Source: Isoetes taiwanensis
Lineage: Eukaryota > Streptophyta > Lycopodiopsida > Isoetales > Isoetaceae
Direction: 5' to 3'
Length of the DNA: 64,000 nt
Assembly (NCBI GenBank): GCA_021234155.1
Contig: JAJEKV010000027.1
Location: forward strand, 9,746,716-9,810,715
Positions within the stretch are counted from its first letter, which is position 1. Each line of letters starts with the position of its first letter. This document shows positions 44,909-57,904 of this stretch, piece after piece. The position numbers and the translations under genes were made by a program. The notes beneath the pieces are model-generated. The model was not told the DNA's origin. It saw only the letters and a list, made by a program, of their open reading frames with translations, and searched no databases.

Positions 44909-45187
44909 CAAGTCAAATTTTACAACACGCTTGGATGGTGGCCAGGGAATATTCCGGCGTCGAGAGAACTTTTGGATTTTTTTATGTGGAAATGGAATAT
45001 AATAATATTGACCGTGGAGTATTGAGGGTAATAAATAAATAATACTTAAATTTTGAAATCCTCTGAACTATGGTGAGACGTGGTACGACCCTAAACTGCC
45101 ATACCCAATGTAACGTCTTGTTGTGAAAATGGCCATGGTCAATATAAAGGTAGTGTGAGGGAATGACCCGCTTCAGCCATATACAGT

Positions 45188-45332
45188 GGTCAGGGCAGGT
45201 CCCATCCGAGTGTGTGTCCCATAAGTTTCGGTTTCTCATGGACATTAAAAATTGTATCCATCTATCTATGGTCGGGGCAGGTCCCATTTGGGTGTGTGTC
45301 CCATAAGTTTCAACTTCTCATGGACACTGAAA
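45188..45332. repeat. Tandem duplication, about 82-bp period
   Basis: Copies at 45188-45250 and 45270-45332 share GGGCAGGTCCCAT, GTGTGTGTCCCATAAGTTTC and TTCTCATGGACA. A partial third copy (GGACATTAAAAATTGTATC) lies at 45433, next to a (TCTA)n run. Confidence 0.75.
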
Positions 45333-45339
45333 CTAGGAA

Positions 45340-47640
45340 ATTCTAGTTGAGCTAACATAACGAGGAATTGGTAATTGAGGAAACAATAGGAAATTTTTTG
45401 ATCCGATTTAAAAAGTTTGCCCAACACTGCTAGTGGACATTAAAAATTGTATCTATCTATCTATCTATCTAATTAAAAGATATAGGGTAAGGTCGCCCCT
45501 TTTCCATTAAGGCACCAATAGCCAATTGTCATAGGACAACGCTACAAGAATTGCCAAATTTATAGACCATTGGATTGCTCTAGAGGCGGGTCATTCTATG
45601 GTGTGTTTATTTTGGATTGCCCCTTTTCAGTTCAAGTCAATATCATTTGAATGAGGTGCCATATTAATGTACTCATCTCTTGCTGCTAAGTTTGCCAAAT
45701 GTTACACTGCGGCAACATTGACGAACAACTCCACTCCCGTAACATGAAAGCAAATGGGTTGCTCCATCTGCCAGGCAAAGAAAATTATTCAATCTTGCAA
45801 CTTATAGCACATAGTGCAAATAGTCTTGCTTACCATTGGAAGAGATTCAATCCTCTGAATTCGGCTTGTGGAGGGGTGGGCCATTATTGTGTTTTGGTAA
45901 TTCGTTGGCGCAAACACGTTATTTTGGAAGAAATGACCCAAGCAGATGGAGTAGTTCGTATCCCGCCCACGCACTTCTTTTACGATGTGACACCGTTGGA
46001 ACCGAATAATTGTTGCCCCCAAATCTATTGGCCTAACATACGATAGCTTGAATGACGCAAGAAATTAAGGCGCCATATAACACGAGGATATCTGCACTGA
46101 TATCGTCCATACATTGTAGAACCATATTTGGATTATCGAGATGCCAATCATAATGATGTCTATACGTGTACACTCCGTGATATAACTGATGGGAACCCTC
46201 GCTAGGATCCCTGTGAGAATATTCCATAGAGGCTGCCTTTCCCCCCCCAATGTATTCGCATTTACGTGATATATCAATAACTGCAATTGATGTGGATTTT
46301 CACAAAGGAGCTGGATTTCTCACGTAAATGAGAATTGAAATGAGGGATAGACCATGGTATGACCTCATCAAATCCAAACCCTTAACACTTATTACTTTTT
46401 CAGATGTGTGAGGACACTAGAACTGAACTCCAGTTAATGTTAATGACGTCGAAACTCTGTTAAAATGGGGTTCGCAAACGAACTGTCACAACTAAATGCA
46501 CAATCATATGCATGCAATGGCATGGAGTTGTTCAAATGATAAGATGGAATTGCATCTACAATTTCGAGTGAAACAACAAAAGCTAATTCTTAAATTTGGC
46601 ATGTGTTGCCTTGCATTTGCGAGATTGAGCATTTGTGTATACATTGGTTAGACAGTTACACAATTTGGATTATAGTCTAACAACATATCACGAACTTGGA
46701 TTTTTTTTTTTTTTTTTTTTTTTTATATGCAAGTTTTACTCAAGGGAACTAGACCTTTGGACCCAGGCTGACCCAGGCAGGCAGCTTGTGGGAATCTCTT
46801 CCAGCATGTTTTATATGAATGCTTATTGTGGTTTATCTAACTTGATCTGTATTGTATTGCCTCCTAATGGTGGCAATACGTGGATAGAATGTAACCCAAT
46901 AACATTCTTTTTAGGGATTTACTGATAATTTAAGGAATTAGTTACCATAGGGTGCTTAAGACCTTGCAGTTGTTAGCCTCAAAATTACTTCCAGACTTGT
47001 ATTATTTCCAAGTAGTTGGAAAAAAAAGGTTATTATCTATAGTGCAATGTCCGTTGGACCTAATTAATTCCATAGTGCACATATGGACACTTGCAGTGGA
47101 ATATTTACCTTACATCTCTAAATATGACCTTGGGGTTTATGTTACATTTTCTCTATGGTTTAGATAATTTCAAAGTGTATACCGAGGTTCGAATATTATC
47201 AATTGGCTTGATGCACATGCACATTTATGATAGGAGGCTCTTCCAAAATCTGGCCGTTCTTGGAGTAATTTCCCTTGGCTGGTGCATGCCATATTCAAGT
47301 GAGGATGCTGCCTTGACTAATTTTCCCGGGCAAATAAGAGCGTAGACCTTTGGCTGTCTACCCTGTAATGACATCTTCTCCTAAGCTTGCATGCTTACGA
47401 ACTGTATTTTCTTCAGAACTTTCCCCTTTAATATTTTTTCCGGGCCATGATTGCATGGACTCTAGCACAGTTGCTTTTGTGAGAACGGATTCTCAATCTT
47501 AGCTACATTAATTCACCATGGTTAACTATTGTGACCATATTTTATAAGAAAATTTTACATGGCCTTTTCATAATTAAAAATAACTTCCTTTCCTTTGCCA
47601 TATTTCGAGCTCCTCTTGTTCTTTAAGTATGGAGGCAGCC
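45340..47640. other. Intergenic, no gene recognised
   Basis: A 115-codon + strand frame (45699-46046) has no recognisable domain. A pure T run of about 24 bases lies at 46700-46723. Nothing else can be assigned. Confidence 0.35.
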
Positions 47641-48180
47641 GCGAGCAGATATGCCTTGGTGGAATTTTTTTTGGGTGCTTCCCAAGATCTTCTGGCACAA
47701 ATATCTAATTACGGATAGAGCTTTGACCCGTTTTCCTGGCTTTGAAAACATGGAGACTTGGGCCCTAATTTTGAAGGACGAATTTCCCTTGTCTGATACA
47801 GTTCGGCATTGCCTAAACGGAAGCGCTGTTAGACTGGCAAATCTCGCTTTGATTTTGAGAAGGACGTACCATTGTGGAGGGCTTTAGCAAAAGGGGCAAA
47901 CAGGGCTATGGTGGCCAGCCACAAAACAGGAGGTTTCCTGGTTCCCATAGACAGTTTTATGGGAGTGCTTCCCAATCTGTTCCTGAGTTTCAAAACAGGG
48001 ACGAACATGAATCTGACGATGAGGTTAACCAGGTATGGTGGTGATGTTCCCTTAAAAAATGTGAAGTTTTACATTCTAGTAGCTAAAATCTGTCTAAGAA
48101 CAAGAGCCAGTATGGCTAAGAGGCTTCTGACGAAATTTAGGTACATTCTTCAAGAGGGAATTCGTGCTGGTATAATTTAG
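47641..48180 (+). other. Coding-looking stretch, unassigned
   Basis: A 102-codon frame (47872-48180) reads ALAKGANRAMVASHKTGGFL and continues to a stop. The 230 bases before it read like damaged coding sequence in another frame. There is no family match and no clear start codon or splice structure. It may be a pseudogene fragment. Confidence 0.2.
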
Positions 48181-50353
48181 AGATACCTATGCCCTTTGAT
48201 GTTTTACTGGCCAATGGTATAGAGCAACGAATCTCTTGGAAATAAATGCTTATAATATGTTGCATTTATAATCACTCATGATCTATAGACTTGGTGGCTG
48301 CTTAGCAAATATCCGTTTAAATGGATTGTCCCCTATTTCCCTTCATAGGTCCCACTTTATTCTAACACAATAAGTTCTGTGCATTTGGCCAACTTATCTC
48401 AAACTGTGGCAGCCTGGTTATAAGCAATACATGGCATAATTATTTGCCTTTAAACATTCTTATGCCAAGTGGAGTACAGCTGGGTTTGTGTTTTTCTATT
48501 ACAGTTTATCCCTTATATTATGCTGATTTTATAAAACATCATATTGCTATGGTTGTTAATGAAGCAAGAAGTATCTAAGATCCTTAACCTTGCAGGATTT
48601 ATTCTTAAGTAATGCAGCTTAGTATAGAGCAGAATGCATGCTGGATTACCAGAGTGACTCTTCTATGGCTGTTACCTTTATTGTAATCTTATGAAGGAGT
48701 ATGCTATGGCAGTTCTATTTGACTACACTTAATCAAGCATATGTCCTTATAAATTCCCAATGGCATGATAATGCCTAAGTTTACTGTTCTTATGCAGTTT
48801 ACAGCCATACTGTTATTCGCTCTTTACTTAGATAAGAGCTCTTATGTTAGAACAAGAATGTTTATCTGGGGTTCTTTCACACCCTTAAATTTATCTAAAC
48901 TGTTTACCTTAAAAGATCTCACTTATTTCAGCAAATAGGTTGAGTTTGTTCTTTATCGTTCGTACAATCTAGCTGTATCTATTTTATTTTCTTCCTGTAT
49001 GCTCATTTGGTATGCTCATTTGATCTTTCGGGCAAAAGGTCTACATTAGGTGATCGGTTGACAACCGAGAAGCCTAAGGTACCTTTTGGCCCTTGCATTT
49101 TTACCCAAATATGGCTAATGATGTATTGGTTGGTCAGCAGTACGGGCTTCTCTTCTTAATGTAATCCTTTTGTCCAATAGATCTTAGGTGAGCTGCGGAT
49201 TTGGCATCAGATGATGACTATTTCACAGAGGATTGAAGATTTTAAACTGTCTACAAATACATGAATTTGATCACCCATTTTGGAAATTGTAACTTTAGGT
49301 TTGCACTTTTAAAACGCTGCTAAGGTACTCTATCACTTTTTCTGGTTTTACAAAGTATTACAAGTTGATCTTGGCTGTTACTTTCTAGTCTGTAGGTAAT
49401 GGGTTCTCACGTAAACCATTACCATTTTGAATGCCTATTAGGCTGCGTACTTAGGGCCTTTATCTAGATGGCTGGATGCTCTAAATCGGCCCCTCTAGTT
49501 TAAATGAAAAACACTTCTCAGTAGAACATTTGACAGGTCATACTTTGGCAGGGCTGACCATATGCTGGATGATTGTATTTCCTACATGATTATATTAAAA
49601 CACGAAAGCTGGTTTCCTGAACTAGTGCTCTTATTATTGTATATGCAATATTCTGACATTAATATACTGCTATAAAGTTTTTGAAAAAGTCACATAATGC
49701 TTGTCCCTGTCTCGTATTTGCTAAATGCTTTCTGAATAGGATGCAATCTCCTAGTTCTTTGATGTATATTCAATTGAAAAATGACGAGAAATGATGTTTG
49801 AAGCATTCTTGTTGCAGCAGTAACATTTTGGCTGTCACATTTTGGCCTTGTGCGTCTTAAAATCTGCCATGAAATGCAATTTTGTTATGATTTAAGCCTT
49901 GAATCTAAGGGTTACATCACAGATAATATTTTAGGCTCTTAAGCATGATGCTTATTAGATGCATTGTTCTCATTATGTACGGCCAAGTGTTGGATCCGGT
50001 TCTATGATCGTGTTGGATCCGGTTCTATGATCTGTTTACCAAGGAAAGGTATGTTATATGATAACATAGATGCTGTATACCAGGAAAGGATGGTACCATC
50101 TAGGACTTTACGGTTCTTGTATGGCCAGATAAGACAGCGGCGGGATTGACCAATGCTGACGTTTGTGCTAGTCTAGACTAGTTCAAGCCGGTTTTTTTTT
50201 TTTTTTTTTTTAAGAACTGATGGAATTAAGCAGCATCAAGTGCTAGAACTCGAGGACTCAAGGATGGCTGCCACCTGGCAATAGCTGCAAAAAACAGAAC
50301 GAAGGTCAATTAACGGGAAGGGTTGTCTAAAAATGTAATCACATAACTTACAG
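48181..50353. other. Intergenic or long intron, no gene recognised
   Basis: T-rich, low coding potential. GTGTTGGATCCGGTTCTATG is duplicated in tandem at 49990-50030, and a T run of about 22 bases lies at 50191-50212. It could be intronic if exons near 47.9 and 50.4 kb belong together. Confidence 0.3.
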
Positions 50354-50683
50354 TTTATAGAAGCGCTTTGCATCTTTTGCATGAGGCAGTCATTGGCCTC
50401 TGCCCGGATGGGAGTAGCGCGAGCATTGCCGTTGGTAAAGTGTTGCATCCAATCACGGTAGAAGTTGTTGCAGGACGTATTCCAGGACGTCCAATTCTCG
50501 TTGGCATGCAAACCAGGGCTCTAGGTGCTATATACAATTTTCCTATACGAGTGCTTGGGTGATTCCTTCAATTTGTAAAGGTAGATGTTTGAGAATGCAA
50601 AGTTATTATATCCTAGCAGTAGAGACCTGTGATCAGTGCTAATATGTTAGAAGCCCCGTTGGGATCAGGAGAGTTCAGGCCAG
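50354..50683 (+). CDS. Two exons of an unrecognised gene
   Basis: Exon a (50354-50558) follows a TTACAG acceptor and ends at GG|GTGATT. Exon b (50637-50683) follows GATCAG and ends at G|GTATGA. They join in frame over a 78-bp intron. The peptide contains VIGLCPDGSSASIAVGK, HPITVEVVAGRIPGRPILVG, QTRALGAIYNFPIRVLG and ANMLEAPLGSGEF. Its composition and splice signals are those of a real, globular protein segment, but I cannot name the family. Upstream and downstream exons were not found with confidence, so the gene may be partial or decayed. Confidence 0.35.
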
Positions 50684-53369
50684 GTATGATCAACACTACT
50701 CTTAAACGTATGCATAAAATATTTACAGAGATGAGGGAGGTATCAAGATCTGGGAATGCCATGCGTGTTGGATGTTCCAGTGGTCGAAGTGGTAACGGGC
50801 AAGGCTCGTCTACATTCAGGATGTTTTGGAATACGTCAAAGTGTGCTAAACCTAGGATATCATTAAACCCAGCTGTAAGTCAAGGGCTTATTCTCTCAAG
50901 ATAGAGGTAATAGACTACGAGAGGGGGATTTTCATGGGCATGCAGTTCAGTGAGATCCATATAAAGCTCGATGCCTTATAGATTGAAAAGTGAGAAGGGG
51001 ACGGAGTGTGCATGCTCATCTACACACAAAAACAATATGAAGATTAGGACAAAGACTTACCCTGAACTTTAGATCAAGACTTCATTCAAATTCGATCAAA
51101 CCTTACAAATATCAAAAGTATTCGTCTACATGGCAATGGCTTATACCCGAATTTGTTCTTCATTATTCCATTTGCTGCAAGGAATTTGAGTTCGTTTTCT
51201 TCGTTCTGCATCTCGAATCAGCCCAGCACACACTAGGATCTTATCCTCCGTGATGTGTTGCTTACGCAGGTTCTAGTGTTCGTTGAATTGTTGCGTTGGA
51301 ATCAGGGATTAAGTGAAGTGAAGGGGAAGCCAGTGAAGGGGCCTTATTCATCCAGAATAGCAAAGGGTGCCGCACCTCGTATTAAAAATATCCTACTGTC
51401 GACATGATTAACGGGATCTAAATATCATCAAAATATTCACATAATATGATGATTTGACCGCCCCCTCGTGTAAAAGGATGCATGGCAAGGTACGATTCAT
51501 GGAGTGACAATGCTTTGGTAAGTTGACAGCGGTCTAGGTCAGCATCAATAACAGTAAAGAGATGTAGATGTAATTTTCATTCTCGCCTTGGGCCATCCAA
51601 TTCTAAACACAAACGGCGCAGATGTTATCATTTGTCTCGAGTGTCGAGATTTTTTGGCACCATCTCCCAACAACTAAACATATTATCCAACCTAAGATTT
51701 TGCCTAACTTTTTCGTTTAAACTCCATCGTTTGTTCTTCGACTGGCAAACCCGTGCCTTAGGATAGAATTTTAATCTTTTCTGGCGGCTGCTTCATGTTC
51801 TTGTCTTCTTTGCTATTAAAATTGATTTAGGTTTATTTTGAATTGTTTTGATTGAACGATTGAAACTTACATGACATTTGGGTGATAAATCACAGAAGAC
51901 TTGTGTTAGTCTGTGCGACAAAATTCAAATAAGTTTCGATTTCGAAAGGATGAGAGTATGGAATTTAGCAGAACTAAAAATATGGCCAATTCTCAAAACT
52001 ATGAAAGAAATAGGCATGCATAAACCAGATACGGCTTTTGACAATAACATTCCAAATTTTGGCCGCAGATAAACAAAAACAAGCAGCAATGCAAAGAAAA
52101 CAGTCCAAACTTTATATATGAAGACAAAAATCACAATCGAAAGTTACAAGTCAGGAGCTGGACTAGGACCTCATTCCACTCACCATCAGGTTTCGTAGCG
52201 GACTGTCAGAAGGTTCCAGACGACCTGTATGCGCGAGCATCAGATTAAGCCCATCAACGGAGTTGTTCATGTTCTCTAGGGTTTTCCTCACGAGCTCCAT
52301 CTGCAGTAAGTCTAGTTGAAAACATACGTAGTGAAAATGCACATGTAGAGTTGCATGGCCGCAGTCTTGGCTTTACAAACATCCTCCACAATGCCTTGAC
52401 TCCTAGCAAAATCAGCTTCAGGACACGCATTCTAGACCACAACTCCTCTAAATATGTCTCGATGTCAGCCTTGAAAGCCTAGCAATACTCATCATCCTCT
52501 CATCATCTATGCAAATAGAGGCATTACGATCATTTTCACAATTAGCCTTAAAGGGAAGCATAGAAGGGTGGATACAAAATTACTAGTGAACTCTGGAAAA
52601 GTCGTCCTGATAGCCGATCATATTCCTCGTCTAGAAAGCACCCAATATAGCTTGTTATTGTATTGAGCAGCCTCCGGGACAACAATCGCTGCCTCTGGCT
52701 CATTTCATTTCTCTTGGCAAAGTTGTGGGAAGTGAGAGCAGACTGGTGCTAGATTAAATCGAATAATGCCGGAATCACCCAAAATCCTAGCTATCCTCTG
52801 GCATTATCTTCACGTATATCCTGCAGCAAAGTTCCCCAACTAATAACTAGCTGGTAGAACTCGTATGATGCACGATTTTGTAGTCCAATGCATGGACAAA
52901 ACGGTGCAAATTTGGGGGATCTCAAACAGGGCATCTCCAGATAGTCATTCTATTAGACTGATCGGTGCATTTCATTTAGCCAAGTCAATATTGCAAGATT
53001 GCTTTTAGACAGGGAACAGGGAATGCTGGATAAGTTTCTTGATCTTTTTCTCTTGAATATATAAATCTTAATTTTAGACGGGATAGGGAATGCTGAGTTA
53101 TAAACTTCTTCTTTTTTTCTTTCTTTTATTGCTTAAAAGTTAGGAAAAAAATTGTCTCTGCATGAAATGCTTGCACACGAATTCAGGTAGCATTATATTA
53201 TGATAATTTAATGTGAAAAATGATAAACGTTTATGGGCACTAATTTTAAATCCTTGCTATCTCTGCTTGTTTAGACTAGAATTCACAAACTAGTATTCCG
53301 TTTGTAGCCACCATTGCACATCAAACTGGAGGATGCATCAGATTCTTCTCATGCATCTGATGGATCTAA
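50684..53369. other. Intergenic, no gene recognised
   Basis: Short frames only. A - strand stretch at 52254-52442 and its neighbours look like scrambled coding sequence but match nothing known to me. Confidence 0.3.
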
Positions 53370-53930
53370 AAAAAAGAAAGAAGTCAAGGAATTGGTCTAG
53401 TGATAAAACAAGGATGTTAATTGAATTCAATGGAATCAACAGCGTCAAGATGGAAGAAGATTGTTGATAAAATGGCAGAAATCGGTTTTGATGATAGAGA
53501 TGCTGATGATTGCAAGCTGAAATTTGAGAATTTGATTGGAAAATACAAGATCGTACATGATTTCAGCAAAAAAGATCGGTATGCCAGAGTATTTCTCTCT
53601 AAAAAATTGAGGTGAAAAAAGTTTATAACTTTCCCCTCATAGAGGAGCCAATTTACAAGTTGCTAGATTCCTTTCAATCATCTAGGTCTGTAATAGAGCC
53701 ACAATATAATGCCGACTAGCAAGTGAAGCAACTCATCATGCTATTGGAGTGGGAGAGGCAGGCTCCTCAGGGAGGTAGCGGGGGGAGTTCTTCGTTAACA
53801 AAAACAATGGTAGATAACAACAAGCAACTTGTTACAATGACGGATGAGCATTTTGCTAACGGGTTGGAGATAAAAAAAGGAGAAAACTTCAGCTTCAGCA
53901 AACTCTGGTTACTTCATGTAGTGTGAGGTA
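53370..53930 (+). pseudogene. Myb/SANT-like (trihelix-type) protein remnant
   Basis: In one frame RNWSSDKTRMLIEF gives the first tryptophan helix. In a second frame SRWKKIVDKMAEIGFDDRDA follows, then CKLKFENLIGKYKIVHD. This is the usual layout of plant Myb/SANT-like DNA-binding proteins, many of which are transposon-associated. A third frame continues FPLIEEPIYKLLDSF and then an acidic/serine-rich part to about 53926. At least two frame changes and stops break it. Confidence 0.5.
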
Positions 53931-54299
53931 CGGGTATTCGAGAAGATAGGAGATTATTTTGCAAGAAAGGTTGCCTCGCAAGTTCCATCACGCCTAGGTT
54001 TATATCTAAAACTCTTTTGATCATGCATAAATTATTTTTGATATAGATCATGCTTGTCGCAGGTGATGGTGATGATCGTTAGGTGGTTGGTAGATGGTTA
54101 TGATCGTTGGTGATTTCTAGTGGCTACTTTAGGCTTACCAACCTTTTAGACGGCTGTTTTTATTTGGAGAATGTTTTTGTTTGTTGAAAGTTGACTTCAG
54201 AGTTGATCAAATCACATATTCTCTATTTGGCATGCCAGTAGCATTGTGAGCCCCATTCTAATGTGGGGTCTATGTGTTATTGGTAATGTGTTGTCTTGA

Positions 54300-56700
54300 T
54301 CTGTTCAAGGGCGCTGGCATTCCAGAGCTCGTTGAGGAAGCAAGCATCAAGCTATTGCTTCAAGCTGCAATTTGCCTTTGTTTGCACCTGTATGCACCTG
54401 TGCTCCTGCACATTCCATCTGGCCAGCACTGAGCTCGCTTTTCCTTTCAATAGGCCTTGAGGCGCGATGGCCCCATTGCCATGGTATAATCCAGGTAGAA
54501 GAGCATCGTCCATATTGACTACCTTCTAAAAGCAGATGACGTGGCAATCAAGAGCCGCCCTTTAAAGAGGCAAGAAACCAGTCTCCTGCAACAAGATTTG
54601 ATATGGGACCGTGGACTTCACCCTTAATGCCTGTGCTAAGAAGGCTTTCTGAACCTGCTCCAGATCATTCCAGTGAGGGACACCACTGGGCCCCAGACTT
54701 CGACCCCATATAAAAGTGACAGGCGCCACTAAGTCCTTGAACAGATGCGACTGAAGGGCTCAATCATATAGCTCCACTCTGTAACTGTTGTTTGGCATTG
54801 CATATAGTGCCTTCTAGCTCGTTGTCGCTCGTAGACAGATGGAAGTGTCCTAGTTCATCCAGAAGGAAACTCCACTTCAAAATATTTGTAAGTGGGTGCC
54901 ACTTCCACGTTTTGCCCCCGTTAACTGACGGAGGAGGCCCTTGGCTGACGTGAAGTCTTGACGCGCATGTCAGTCGCCTGACAAAATGTATCAAGGATAT
55001 TGAGATGGCGCTGCATGTCTGCCGGAGTGTAAGCTAGGAGGTTCACATCATCAGCATATATTAGCATCTCCATTGTAAGTAAGGCATCTCTCCAACTGAT
55101 CAATGTAAAGCCCAAACAGCATTAGGGCATCCCTGACGGACCTCGATACTGCTATTAAATGGTTGGCTTGTCAGCTGCAACTGGCCTGAGCATATAACAT
55201 ATAGCATGTACAGTGCATTCTACAGTGCTTTTCGAAAGGCACAGTGTCAAAGGCCATGGCGAAGTCCACAAAGCAGCAATACAGGTCTTATTGACGTTTC
55301 CTGTTGCCTTGAACCAGACTCTGCAGTGTGAAGATGTGATCAATGGTTGAGTGTCGCGGCCTCAATCCTGCCTGCATGAGGGCGGCACCTCTACTGCCTC
55401 TGCCCAGCTCGTCAACTGCTGCTCGAGAATCCCGCCTAGCAGTTCTGCGAACACCGAGTTGACTATGATTGTTCGATAATGTGCTGGGCAGTGCGAGTCA
55501 CCTGCCTTATAGATGGAAACAACTCTGCTAGTGGTACACTATAGGGGGAACCTTCTTATAACGCCATGTTGAACAAGGCAGTTAGTACTGGTACTACAAA
55601 CGGTCCTGCCCACTCTAGCTACTTTGCTTGCATACTATCCAAGTCTGGCGCTTTTCCATTGGCAAGATGTTGTAAGCCCTGGACTATATCTGCCTCTACG
55701 ATTTCCATTGCTGGGCCTTCTTGTAGGGGTAACGCTGCCCTTGCACCCTAAGGATCATAAAGCTGCTGCAGGTAGTATCCCTCACTACTCAAGAGTGATG
55801 TTCCCTATGGGTAAAAGCATGTTAGGGTGTCCCTTAAAAAGTATTATTTAGTGACCAAAAAAGTACCTAAAAAGGTACCCAGGACTGGGTACTGGGTACC
55901 TGTGTAATATCTCAATAAAAGGTACATTCTAGAACTTTTATATATATTTTTGTCTCTGTTAGCATTATCTTTATCTTAACTTTGAATATTAATGCGTCCT
56001 TGACTTTTATTTTGGATATTTGTACTAGTTTTAATGAAAATAAAAATGAGAAAGTACCCAGTTCTGAAGTACCTAGTGTATGTACTTTTGCAGGTTCCAA
56101 AAGTGGTACACCCTAACATGCTTTTACCCCTATAGACTGTACTGGCTTTCTGAGCACCCTTCGCAAGAAGGTCTTAAGATGACGGTCCAGAAGGTAGAAC
56201 ATCTCCTGTTCATGCGTCGCGATATACCTGGCTTTCTTAGCCTAAAGGAAAAAGCGGTATTATCTGATTGTGTATGGGGCGTAGTACATGGCCTATGACC
56301 TGGCACAGCCAGTGTTTGTATTCCTTGCACTCATCATCCAACCACTGGTTACATGGAAAGGTTGTTGTCCCCGAGGTCGGTCGAGAGCAGCTTCTCTCAA
56401 AGCACATATTTGCAGTAGTTTCGAGGATATCAATCAGCTAGCATAGGATATTGCAGAATGCCTGCCAAGTCATCTATGAGCATCCAGGCATAAGCCTCTG
56501 CATGTTCATGATAAAATCGCAGCTGAGGCATGCGAGGAGCTGTCGCACAGGGGGTTCGAACAACCTGCTCTGCAAGTAAAGTGGTAGGTGGTCTGATTCG
56601 ATCTCCTCATCCCTACTATCTATTTCATTCGAGGTGCTTGACGACATGCATATCCAGCTCCGCCATCAACACATAGTCCACCATATTCTAATTCCCAGGT
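54300..56700 (-). pseudogene. Decayed LINE (non-LTR retrotransposon) reverse transcriptase
   Basis: Pieces in shifting frames on the - strand follow LINE order. Near 56250 is ARYIATHEQEMFYLLDR. Near 55720 is NGKAPDLDSMQAKYV, and near 55500 AHYRTIIVNSVFAELLG. The finger/palm piece with an AFDTV-like motif lies at about 55250, and the catalytic YADD (YADDVNLLAYTP) at 55047-55058. A thumb-region LLYGVEVWGPVV lies near 54690. Numerous stops and frameshifts are present. A 321-bp MITE interrupts it at 55809-56129. No endonuclease domain was seen upstream. Confidence 0.8.
55809..56129. mobile_element. MITE inserted in the LINE
   Basis: The termini are perfect inverted repeats of 22 bp beginning GGGTAAAAGCATGTTAGGGT. 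CTAT flanks both sides (55805-55808 and 56130-56133) as a likely target duplication, though 4 bp is not diagnostic. Subterminal GTACC/GGTAC words recur, and the middle is A/T-rich with no coding capacity. Removing it leaves LINE sequence on both sides, so it is younger than the LINE. Confidence 0.8.
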
Positions 56701-57904
56701 TCTTTTGCCTGCAAGTGCGGTTGCGAGAGGATGGCCATTGTGCCAATCCATTGCAGATTATCAAGTCAAAGATATTGTAGAGCAAAAGAAACTGCCTACC
56801 ATAGCGGTAAACCTGATTGTCATCCGATTCCCGTGGCTAGGCTCCTTCTGCAGGGCGCAGCTACAACACATCGTCAATTACGGGATCAAATCTCATGAAA
56901 TGTTCCATGCTGATGCGTGCATTGACGTTCCTATGGAATATATGTGTCTACCATCTAAAACAAACAAACATAGTGCTTATATGCTACGAGGCACCAACAA
57001 TTTACACAACAAGATGCACAACAAAGCAAAAAGCACCTTGCAAAATCTCAAAATGAAGTAATGAATTAGCTGCAATGCAGTAGCTCAGAATGCCATTTTC
57101 TATGAAACACCTTCTACGAGAGATTAGTCAGAAAGAAAACCTCAGAAAACACATCTATGTTGCATAGAAGGGAAATCATAGTAGTGCTTTATCAAAATAG
57201 TTTTATGTGTATTTTGCAACAAACTAGCATATCCCCATCATTGTGCGTCTTTTTAAATAATATTATATATGCCCATCAATAGTATGACTTTGAAATAATA
57301 ATATGAGACAGGTCCCAAAGAAACTTGCGTTGTAAGCATAAAATAGACATGTAAGAAGAAATTTCTCTTCTTTATTGAAAGTTTACACGTCACAATTCCT
57401 TTTCGACCAATTGCAGTGATTTTGATATACTTTCTTAATTTGCACGATCAAATTTAGAATTTTTGCACTTTTCTTATAGCTTGATTTCCAAAAACATATA
57501 GTATGTGTTGTTGTCATTGACAAGATATCGAGAAGATCTATCCAACCCTAATAAACATCATGTCATTTGGACATCTCTATCAAAAGTTATGATCAAGGAT
57601 TTAAGGTAAAACACATTTGATTCAATTCCTTACTAGATAGTACCCTTATTTCTAAAGCCAAGTCCACTAATTTACACTTCCAAGCATGGCATCCAAATTC
57701 CAAGAGCAAGTACAAATTTTAAAAAGCAATGCAAATCCATATGAAGCTCTCACCAAATTTGCATTGCAATATGCCAACGTTAGACCTAATAAAAGGAGGA
57801 ACTATGCCTTCTATTGTAATGTCGCTCTATTAAATAACTTTCAAGTGTGTGAGTTTATCAAATTATTTATTATTCACATATGGATTCTTTTTTAATGAAA
57901 ATGC
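56701..57904. other. Intergenic, includes 3' flank of carbonic anhydrase gene
   Basis: The first about 360 bases hold a 118-codon + strand frame without recognisable domain, possibly antisense to LINE debris. The rest is A/T-rich. Nothing else is supported. Confidence 0.35.
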
